Under the pieces are notes generated by a model that was not told the origin of the DNA, made no database searches, and was given only the letters and a program-made list of their open reading frames with translations. Of a stretch of DNA of 7,416 bases, positions 1 through 7,416 are shown piece by piece. The stretch comes from an uncultured Atopobium sp. (lineage in GTDB: Bacteria; Actinomycetota; Coriobacteriia; Coriobacteriales; Atopobiaceae), in the NCBI GenBank assembly GCA_916720015.1, contig CAKAPZ010000045.1, positions 1 to 7,416 of the forward strand, given 5' to 3'. The position numbers and the translations under genes were made by a program. Position 1 is the first letter of the stretch, and every line of letters begins with the position of its first letter.

Positions 1-34
1 ACGCTATTCATTTTCTAGCATATTAGGTTAAGTT

Positions 35-52
35 TATGCATAGAGATGCATA
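35..52. repeat. Short perfect palindrome (TATGCAT / ATGCATA)
   Basis: The 7-base arms TATGCAT (35-41) and ATGCATA (46-52) are perfect inverted repeats around the 4-base spacer AGAG. The stem is AT-rich and no T-run follows, so it is not a convincing terminator. It could be a dimeric regulator site, but no promoter can be tied to it, and it may be chance. Confidence 0.35.
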
Positions 53-196
53 TCAGGTAGTGCGACCGCCTAGCTGCCTGGCTATCTTGATTAGGAACAT
101 GTCGATTCTTCAACAAAACCTACCAAAGCTGCGCTATTTTGTACGCCAGGCCTAAAAGCCGACGCTAACACGCTACAGAATCATAATCACCCGCAT

Positions 197-244
197 GTGA
201 ACTACCTCCCATTTCTTATGTCCAAGAAATGGGAGGCAGTTCAC
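197..244. repeat. 48-bp near-perfect palindrome, likely IS3-family terminal inverted repeats joined tip to tip
   Basis: Two 21-base arms (197-217 and 224-244) pair with one mismatch (A204 opposite C237) around the 6-base spacer ATGTCC. Read on the minus strand, the first arm begins GTGAACTGCCTCCCATTTCT and runs on into TTGGACA. From memory this resembles IS3-family ends of the IS150 group, which begin TGTACTGCACCCATTTTG and also continue into TTGGAC. The outer ends fit the TG...CA rule for that family (198-243). The flanking tetramers are CATG (194-197) and CTTG (244-247), a 3-of-4 match, so a target duplication is not proven. Neither side carries a T-run, so a standard intrinsic terminator is unlikely. 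The inverted repeat is seen directly; the IS origin is inference. Confidence 0.6.
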
Positions 245-262
245 TTGGTAGCCGCCTTATTA

Positions 263-287
263 CTAACGCTTATCCACAATCTAACGC
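263..287 (+). promoter_or_regulatory. Single consensus DnaA box between two CTAACGC repeats
   Basis: TTATCCACA at 270-278 is an exact match to the classical 9-base DnaA box. It is flanked by two copies of CTAACGC (263-269 and 281-287) in the same orientation, 18 bp apart. I see no second DnaA box and no AT-rich unwinding stretch close by, so an origin is not supported. A lone box could titrate DnaA, regulate a nearby promoter, or be chance: a given 9-mer on either strand is expected well under once in a window of this size. Confidence 0.25.
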
Positions 288-320
288 ACGCTATAAAGAT
301 GCATGCTGAAGAAGCTAGTT

Positions 321-689
321 TTACAGAAGTGCTTCTTCCCATGCAGGTTCTTTAAATCCAAGCAAGATAGTATTGCCTGCAACCACCAAGGGGCGCTTGA
401 CCAGCATGCCTGTAGTGGCGAGCAGCTTATAGGCATCGCTATCGCTCATACCCGCATCAAGCTGCTCCTTGATGTTATTATCGCGATACACCATGCCTGA
501 AGTATTGAAGAATTTCCTGATGGAGAGACCGCTCAGTTTGTGCCACTCAGCAAGCTCTTCTGCAGTTGGATTCTCCTCTTTAATATCACGCAAAGTATAA
601 GAAACACCATGTTCATCGAGCCATTTGAGAGCTCTCTTACACGTAGTGCAGCGAGAATAGCAGAGAACCAAAATGTTTTTATCTGCCAT
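321..689 (-). CDS. ArsC/Spx-family thioredoxin-fold protein (arsenate reductase family, YusI/YffB-like)
   Basis: This is a 122-residue protein of the ArsC/Spx/MgsR superfamily, small cytoplasmic thioredoxin-fold proteins. Near the N-terminus is the redox motif C14-T-T-C17 followed by KRALKWLDEHG. The middle has RDIKEENPTAEEL (35-47) and FFNTSG (60-65). The C-terminal part has the family signature MLVKRPLVV (95-103) and LGFKEPAW (110-117). Arg99 matches the conserved Arg of the RP motif in ArsC. Length fits the family's usual 110-130 residues. I chose the ATG at 689 because AAAAGGA lies six bases upstream; an in-frame ATG at 722 has no ribosome binding site and would overlap the preceding gene. 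It starts 20 bp after the small membrane gene, so the two are probably one transcript. No ars operon partner is present, so true arsenate reduction is unproven. Family members may be regulators (Spx) or reductases of unknown substrate. Confidence 0.88.
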   Translation of the reverse strand: MADKNILVLCYSRCTTCKRALKWLDEHGVSYTLRDIKEENPTAEELAEWHKLSGLSIRKFFNTSGMVYRDNNIKEQLDAGMSDSDAYKLLATTGMLVKRPLVVAGNTILLGFKEPAWEEALL

Positions 690-709
690 AGCTTTTCCTT
701 TTGGATAGA

Positions 710-892
710 TTATCGATTGCATAAACGCAAACTATTTTGAGTAGAAAGCAATCCTAAAATCAATATTCCTAGGGATATGCCATAGAGCGCACCAATAAAT
801 AAATCATTAACGTTTGATGCCACATTCAGGATGATTGCTAAAATCAAAAACATCATTCCAAGAGAAACATACTTGTTTTTTATTAGTTTCAT
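710..892 (-). CDS. Small two-helix membrane protein, unknown function
   Basis: This 60-residue protein has a basic N-terminus (MKLIKNK) followed by two hydrophobic segments, about residues 8-27 and 31-49, separated by a short loop with N28, D30. The tail is polar. The layout suggests a helical hairpin in the cytoplasmic membrane with both ends on the same side. A strong Shine-Dalgarno AAGGAG (901-906) sits 8 bases before the ATG, which supports real translation despite the small size. It follows ligA by 70 bp and precedes the ArsC-like gene by 20 bp. Its GC content is about 31% by my count of 183 bases, against roughly 47-53% in samples of its neighbours. Hydrophobic codons explain part of that, but horizontal acquisition is possible. 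I do not recognise a family and assign no function. Confidence 0.7.
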   Translation of the reverse strand: MKLIKNKYVSLGMMFLILAIILNVASNVNDLFIGALYGISLGILILGLLSTQNSLRLCNR

Positions 893-926
893 TTGGTCAT
901 CTCCTTTTTACTGATAGTAATAAGGT

Positions 927-955
927 AGTATAAACCACCACTTTGTTACTGAACA
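927..955 (-). promoter_or_regulatory. Weak candidate promoter for the small membrane gene and ArsC-like gene
   Basis: On the minus strand, TGTTCA (950-955) and TATACT (927-932) are 17 bases apart, and the start codon follows 35 bases after the -10. The -10 matches the TATAAT consensus at 5 of 6 positions; the -35 matches TTGACA at only 3 of 6. The same bases can also form a weak 6-bp hairpin (GGTGGT / ACTACC with one G-T pair) followed by TTATTA, so a poor terminator for ligA is an alternative reading. Confidence 0.3.
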
Positions 956-962
956 TGCACAT

Positions 963-3134
<2,172 letters not shown>

Positions 3135-6100
3135 TTATTTGCGTCCTCTTAAGGTTCTACCAAGGGCCTTAAGGGCTTCTCGCCTTGCGCTGCCATATGG
3201 TGCAATGGGGTCAATAATCTTGCGCAGAGGGCTTGCATCAGAAAGCGCACGCTCGTGGAACTCTGTGACATCGGCGTCATTTCTAGCGCCTGGCACCATG
3301 TCCTGAATAATAACCTCGTAGAACGGAGTGTTGCGCGCGTACTTCCAGAAATAGGACGCCATGTCGCAGCTAGCGTTCTGCCAAGGCTTAATAGCACCAG
3401 CAAAGTGAACAATCTTTGGGGCACGACGTGCTGCCTGATAGTCATCAAAGACGCTATTTGGTGCCATTGGATAGAGTTTCTCGGCACGTCCAAAAATGTT
3501 GTGTGTCACGTTCCAGTCAGCAGGGAGATAGACAACGCGACCCTGGCACTCGCTGTTCAGAATATCTTGATCGTTGTAGATAAAGATTGGATTGGATGCA
3601 ATGCGCAACCATTCTGGAACAGTATGATAGCGACGCAGTTCAGCGGTATTAAAGACCATAACTCCCGCCTGGAAGTACGCATAAGGATTCTTGAGGTTAA
3701 GCACATCAAGGCTGTACTTCATGCGATCTCCGCCGCGGATGTTAAGGTTTGCCAGATAATCAATATCAAGCGTTGCAGCAATAAGATTGCTGCCCATTCT
3801 TACATCATAAAGTTCAGCAACATTACCATTGACCACAAGGTCAGAGTCTAGATAGACAACCTTATCGTAACCAGAAAGAATGTCTTGAGCCAAGAAACGG
3901 AAGTATGTCTCCACACTAATGTGCGCATTATTAGTGTCTAGCTTGTAGTCTTTAACCATACGCCACACGTTATAGAACGTAATACGAGCATTCTTATAAC
4001 GCGAGAAGTACTTCTTAACCATCTCCTGCTTTGAGCTGCCAATATTGGTGTTAAGGACAACTACATCGTAGAAGCGGTTAGGGTCGGCGTTTTCAAGCAT
4101 TGAACCCATAGCGCAGGCAAGAATTGGAACGTAGTTATTATCTGCTGCAAAGACAACAGGAACAACGTTCTGGCTTGCAATCTCAGGCTTCTCTTCAAAG
4201 AGAGGAATGAACTTCTGACGAGGCTCTGGATTGGTAAAGTGAATGCACTGAAGCTCTTTTACCTTCCAGTTTTTGCCCTCTGTACGCAGCATATGCATAC
4301 GCCAGATATTAAAGAGACGCTCAGTCAGATGACCTGGAGTTCTTAGGGCCTCTTTGCTGTACGTAGACATATCAGTACGAGCAGTCCACTCGTCAACAAG
4401 TGGGAACACCCATGCAGCATAGCGGTCAAAGAGCTCTTTACGCATGATGTACATGTTACAGAAGCACTGCTGATGGCCGTTGAGAAAAGCGTTTACATCC
4501 TCTGCATACTCTGGGTGACGCTCAATAATGAGCGCAGCCATGGTATCCATATCCTTTGGATGAAGCAGTGGAGCAGCATGGTACTGCTCAAGAGGTGTGT
4601 TAGCGCTTCCAGGGAATTTGCGAATATCCTTTACTCCCGTGGTAATAAGGTCATAGCCTTCAATACACTGAGCAATAGTCTGGTCATCAAGACCATATTT
4701 CTTAATGGCATCTTCATCAATGAAGTCATCCATAACCTCACCAAACGGATTTTCTGGATAAACCGTATCGGTAAAGTTGAAGTAGCGACGATAATGGCCA
4801 AAGCCAACATAGCGAGCATTGGCGATGTTCTTCCATGCCCAATACTGTGTAGTCATCTCACAGTACATTGGGTTTTTCTCGGTAATGGTATCGCCCTCAT
4901 CGTCGTGGAGCATATACGTAAAGCGATTACTCTTCTGACCTGGTCCCACCTGAATAGGCTGAAGGTAGTTGCTTGCGGGAACATCAACATCTTTATGAGA
5001 AGTGATAAGAATGCGAATAGGCTGCTGCTCAAACATCTTTACCATGTGCTTTCTTTCTAGATATTCCATGTGCTCATCGGCAATCTGTTTCATGCGAACT
5101 GCCCTGTCAAACGACAGTCCCTCATCCTGATGCATGAGAGCAGCATATTTCTTTGCATACGTCCTGTAGCGATAGGCATCGCTGTCTTCTGGAAGCTCTG
5201 TACCAGTAGCAATAGCCTCGTAAGCAATATCCCTTACAAAGCGATAGAGCTCTCGAGCTGCTACTGATGGTCCAAAGAGGATGGCAAACGGCTCAAGAGC
5301 AGCCTCTTGATCTTCAGGAGCAAGACGGAATCTCCACTCGGCACTCAAAAGCTCCAGCAATCTATGCTTCATGCCCCTAAACGAATTAAGATGAGCAATG
5401 TTATCTGTCTTGCCAATATAAAGTTCTACTTGATCAATGTTGTCTAAGAACTGATAGCAAAACTCTCCGAACTTATCTAAAGAAATACGAGAAGCACCAG
5501 TTACTCCGATGCCATAGTGGTACAAAAAGCCTCTGCAAGACTCAAAACCATCGGCAGTCTGAGCCTTATCTGCCAGGATAAATACCTCATAGGCATCTTC
5601 TGCTCTTACCAGGCGCTCCGAAGTCATCTCTGCAAAGGCAGAGCGGAAAAGCTCTCCTCGGTACAATCGCTGGGTAGCGCGCCAATCAAGCTTCTGCCCA
5701 TAGCCCTCATCATAAATAATGCGCAGGATATCATCGCCTTGAGTAAAGTCTGATTGCTGGTTAATGTAGCTTTCAAAAGACTTTGCATCAGCTGGGTCAA
5801 CACCGTTTTCTGGAATAACGGTAATGCCAAGATGGAGAATATCAACAGGGTTCTGATCAATACGAGCAACTACCTGCTCAAGAAAATCAGGAGTAACCTC
5901 ATCATCGCCGTCCAGGCAAAAGACCCACTCGCCTTTTGTATGAGCTGCAGCAGTTTTACGTGCAAGATGAAGTCCCTGGTTAGTTGCATGAGTAACAACT
6001 TTGAACCTTTTGTCATCTCCTACTGCCGTAACGATTTTCTCTGGAGTGGAATCTGTTGAGGCGTCATCAACAATAATTGCTTCAAAATCACCAAACGTCT

Positions 6101-6179
6101 GATTCTTTACACTTTGAATACAACGCCCAATGTACGATTCGATGTTGTATGCAGGAATTACAAAAGAAACCTTAGGCAT
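3135..6179 (-). CDS. Three-module glycosyltransferase: GT2 - DUF4422 - GT8 fusion
   Basis: This 1014-residue protein carries three modules. Residues 3 to about 115 are a GT-A fold family 2 glycosyltransferase: FVIPAYN (6-12), VDDASTD (37-43), the metal-binding D90-G-D92 in CLDGDDE, and a later ED pair (194-195). Residues about 388-650 match DUF4422, a domain common in polysaccharide-synthesis proteins: ILITSHKD, YCEMTTQYWAWKN (439-451), YVGFGHYRRYF (457-467) and HLTERLFNIW (617-626). Residues about 672-945 are a family 8 transferase: VVFAADNNYVP, YLDSDLVV with D778-S-D780, FQAGVMVFNT (836-845), NDQDILN (869-875) and HFAGAIKPW (925-933). The tail is basic (RREALKALGRTLRGRK), which may favour the inner membrane face. 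No signal peptide or membrane helix is evident, so it is cytoplasmic. AAGGAG (6185-6190) five bases upstream fixes the start. Key residues of the GT2 and GT8 sites look intact. It likely adds several sugars to a surface glycan; donor and acceptor are unknown. Confidence 0.9.
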   Translation of the reverse strand: MPKVSFVIPAYNIESYIGRCIQSVKNQTFGDFEAIIVDDASTDSTPEKIVTAVGDDKRFKVVTHATNQGLHLARKTAAAHTKGEWVFCLDGDDEVTPDFLEQVVARIDQNPVDILHLGITVIPENGVDPADAKSFESYINQQSDFTQGDDILRIIYDEGYGQKLDWRATQRLYRGELFRSAFAEMTSERLVRAEDAYEVFILADKAQTADGFESCRGFLYHYGIGVTGASRISLDKFGEFCYQFLDNIDQVELYIGKTDNIAHLNSFRGMKHRLLELLSAEWRFRLAPEDQEAALEPFAILFGPSVAARELYRFVRDIAYEAIATGTELPEDSDAYRYRTYAKKYAALMHQDEGLSFDRAVRMKQIADEHMEYLERKHMVKMFEQQPIRILITSHKDVDVPASNYLQPIQVGPGQKSNRFTYMLHDDEGDTITEKNPMYCEMTTQYWAWKNIANARYVGFGHYRRYFNFTDTVYPENPFGEVMDDFIDEDAIKKYGLDDQTIAQCIEGYDLITTGVKDIRKFPGSANTPLEQYHAAPLLHPKDMDTMAALIIERHPEYAEDVNAFLNGHQQCFCNMYIMRKELFDRYAAWVFPLVDEWTARTDMSTYSKEALRTPGHLTERLFNIWRMHMLRTEGKNWKVKELQCIHFTNPEPRQKFIPLFEEKPEIASQNVVPVVFAADNNYVPILACAMGSMLENADPNRFYDVVVLNTNIGSSKQEMVKKYFSRYKNARITFYNVWRMVKDYKLDTNNAHISVETYFRFLAQDILSGYDKVVYLDSDLVVNGNVAELYDVRMGSNLIAATLDIDYLANLNIRGGDRMKYSLDVLNLKNPYAYFQAGVMVFNTAELRRYHTVPEWLRIASNPIFIYNDQDILNSECQGRVVYLPADWNVTHNIFGRAEKLYPMAPNSVFDDYQAARRAPKIVHFAGAIKPWQNASCDMASYFWKYARNTPFYEVIIQDMVPGARNDADVTEFHERALSDASPLRKIIDPIAPYGSARREALKALGRTLRGRK

Positions 6180-6184
6180 ACCAA

Positions 6185-6190
6185 CTCCTT
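6185..6190 (-). promoter_or_regulatory. Strong Shine-Dalgarno of the glycosyltransferase gene
   Basis: AAGGAG on the minus strand, five bases before the ATG at 6179, is a full match to the core ribosome binding sequence and fixes the start codon. In the 80-bp gap to the permease stop (6180-6259) I see neither a clear terminator nor a convincing promoter, so co-transcription with the permease is possible. Confidence 0.7.
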
Positions 6191-6259
6191 ATAAATAAGC
6201 AATCTCGACTATCTTCTATCTTATCTAAAATATGCCTCTCTTGGGCGTGCAAAAGATGT

Positions 6260-7416
6260 CTACTCGACGCTCTTCAAGCTCTCCACCATATCAATATTTT
6301 TGAGTTTTGGCCGCATGGCAGCATAGACTAACAGCGAGAAAACAAGCGTGAGTCCAAAGGCAAACCAATAACTTGGTGCATGAATAGCACGACCAAACAT
6401 AACAAGATCAATCTCAGCAGTTTGAACTACAAATCCCTCAAGATATGTTCCTAGAACAAGTCCAAAGAGTGCTCCAAAGACGGCTAATAATGCAATTTCT
6501 CTAAAGACGTAAGCATCAACCTCGTGTCGCGTAAATCCAAGTACTTTGAGGCTTGCAATTTCTCTAATGCGCTCTTCAATATTGATATTGGTGAGGTTAT
6601 ACAGAACGATAAATGCCAGCAGAGCTGCAGCCACAATAAGAATAGCTACAACACGGTTAACTACGGCAAGTGATTCTCTATAGGTGCGGATAGCTTCATT
6701 GACGTCATCAACAGTTGCAACTCCCGTCTGGTTAATAAGCTTTTCTCCAAATGCATCTCTCGTTGCCTGATCTTCGGGAAGCGTTGCATACCAGCCGTCC
6801 GCTGCTTGATCTTGAATACCTAGAGAATGCCATGCTGAAGGTCCCAGATACAGATACGACCCAACGTAATTCTCGGTAACTCCTGTAACAGTAAGCGTAC
6901 TTGGCTCGCCAGAAGCGTTTCCGATTCTGTCTTGAGCATAGACCTGAATGGTATCTCCCACGCCTACCCCCAGCCGTTTTGCAAGCTTTTCTGTAATTAC
7001 AACCGAATCTTCTCCAAGCTCTATTGCTTGACCAGAAAGACGATTGCGCAGGGTAGCTAAGCCCGTAAGGTCTTGAAGAGAATTGCTGGTCATAATAGTT
7101 GTTCTTGTCAGCGAGCCTGCCTTTTGTGTAGAAGACTCAAGAAGAACGTTTTCTCTGGTTATGCGGTGGATATTTGTAGCACCCACCTGATTAAGCTCTG
7201 CATTAATCTGATCTGCTTCTTCCTCAGAAACATCGGAAGTCATTCCCACAATGTAGTCATAATGCGAGATAGTTGGCCATTGGTTATCAATGATGTCGCT
7301 AATAGAATCTCTAAGACCAAAAGCAACCAATAAAAGCGCAGTACATCCGGCAATTCCTACCAGCGTCATAATCAAGCGTCGCTTATAGCGGACAAGGTTT
7401 CTGATTGTAACTTTCC
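6260..7416 (-). CDS. FtsX/MacB-type ABC transporter permease, C-terminal part (5' end outside window)
   Basis: The frame runs off the right edge; 384 complete residues are visible. Upstream of a TTG at 7375 it continues in frame as KVTIRNLVRYKRR, the normal cytoplasmic lead-in to a membrane helix in this family, so that TTG is an internal Leu codon and not a start. The first visible helix is about residues 16-34 (MTLVGIAGCTALLLVAFGL). A predicted extracellular domain of about 220 residues follows, then three helices near 256-274, 306-324 and 349-367. ERIREIASLKVLGF (281-294) is the FtsX-domain signature. The layout of one helix, an ectodomain and three helices is one FtsX unit. Large Gram-positive permeases carry two such units, so this is probably the second half of a protein of about 1000 residues. 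The partner ATPase should lie to the right. Substrate unknown; possible roles are export of peptides or lipids, or envelope control. Confidence 0.9.
   Translation of the reverse strand, partial: KVTIRNLVRYKRRLIMTLVGIAGCTALLLVAFGLRDSISDIIDNQWPTISHYDYIVGMTSDVSEEEADQINAELNQVGATNIHRITRENVLLESSTQKAGSLTRTTIMTSNSLQDLTGLATLRNRLSGQAIELGEDSVVITEKLAKRLGVGVGDTIQVYAQDRIGNASGEPSTLTVTGVTENYVGSYLYLGPSAWHSLGIQDQAADGWYATLPEDQATRDAFGEKLINQTGVATVDDVNEAIRTYRESLAVVNRVVAILIVAAALLAFIVLYNLTNINIEERIREIASLKVLGFTRHEVDAYVFREIALLAVFGALFGLVLGTYLEGFVVQTAEIDLVMFGRAIHAPSYWFAFGLTLVFSLLVYAAMRPKLKNIDMVESLKSVE

Larger units (their letters stand above)
1..320. other. Non-coding stretch at the left edge
   Basis: I find no credible gene here on either strand. 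There is no long open frame with a ribosome binding site, and nothing resembles a tRNA arm or T-loop. The region lies downstream of the ArsC-like gene. It holds a short palindrome (35-52), a large 48-bp inverted repeat (197-244), and a consensus DnaA box inside a pair of 7-base direct repeats (263-287). The pentamer CGCTA occurs five times on the plus strand (2-6, 132-136, 163-167, 171-175, 289-293). It could be an ordinary intergenic region that has accumulated mobile-element debris; what lies to its left is unseen. Confidence 0.6.

Noticed and set aside
91..171. A 26-codon minus-strand frame starting GTG, ending GFVEESTCS
   Set aside because: No Shine-Dalgarno precedes it and it is too short to judge. 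It could be the tail of a decayed gene, but I cannot support that from the sequence.
197..244. The 48-bp palindrome as an ordinary bidirectional terminator
   Set aside because: The stem is far longer than usual and neither flank has a T-run (TTGGTAGCC on one side, ATGCGGGTG on the other strand).
292..297. TATAAA as a plus-strand -10 element
   Set aside because: The -35 region at the right distance (CTTATC) is poor and the promoter would only drive antisense into the ArsC-like gene.
1..320. CRISPR array or tRNA gene in the left intergenic region
   Set aside because: There are no regularly spaced repeats of 24-40 bases, and no tRNA arms or T-loop sequence on either strand.
308..338. Inverted repeat GAAGAAGC / GCTTCTTC around the ArsC-like stop codon, as a terminator
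   Set aside because: The 8-bp stem has a 15-base loop, includes coding sequence and is not followed by a T-run on the minus strand.
690..722. An 11-residue N-terminal extension of the ArsC-like protein from the ATG at 722
   Set aside because: It would overlap the preceding gene, has no ribosome binding site and adds residues not expected in the family. The ATG at 689 has a good one.
3255..3851. A 198-codon plus-strand open frame opposite the GT8 module, and a similar 195-codon frame at 4473-5060
   Set aside because: Both are antisense to conserved glycosyltransferase motifs, lack ribosome binding sites I could identify and show no family resemblance.
7373..7375. TTG as the start codon of the permease
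   Set aside because: The frame continues upstream to the window edge with family-typical sequence, so the codon is internal.

Overview
The window holds five protein-coding genes, all on the minus strand, so it reads from right to left. GC content is near 50% over most genes. The LigA, the large FtsX-type permease and the multi-domain glycosyltransferase together suggest a Gram-positive bacterium. A moderate-GC actinobacterium of the Coriobacteriia (Atopobium/Olsenella-like) is my best guess, but this is an impression from protein style and composition, not a proof; a Firmicute is the main alternative.

From right to left: (1) the C-terminal part of an FtsX/MacB-type ABC transporter permease, cut by the right edge of the window. 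(2) After an 80-bp gap, a 1014-residue protein that joins three glycosyltransferase-type modules (GT2, DUF4422, GT8) in one chain, probably for a cell-surface glycan. It ends just before a strong hairpin-plus-T-run terminator. (3) ligA, the NAD-dependent DNA ligase, complete with adenylation, OB, zinc, HhH and BRCT parts. Its ribosome binding site lies almost directly after that terminator. (4) A 60-codon, strikingly AT-rich gene (about 31% GC) for a two-helix membrane protein. (5) Twenty bases further on, an ArsC/Spx-family thioredoxin-fold protein with a CxxC motif.

The leftmost 320 bases contain no gene I can support. They hold a near-perfect 48-bp palindrome whose arms look like the terminal inverted repeats of an IS3-family (IS150-group) element placed tip to tip with nothing between them. 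They also hold a consensus DnaA box between two copies of a 7-mer, and a short ATGCAT-type palindrome.

The permease and glycosyltransferase may both serve the cell envelope, while ligA is housekeeping replication/repair. The terminator between the glycosyltransferase and ligA divides the window into two blocks. The small membrane gene and the ArsC-like gene are probably co-transcribed, either from ligA or from a weak candidate promoter in the 70-bp gap after ligA. No new defence or mobile system is evident; the most unusual items are the triple glycosyltransferase fusion, the IS-end palindrome and the terminator abutting the ligA start.
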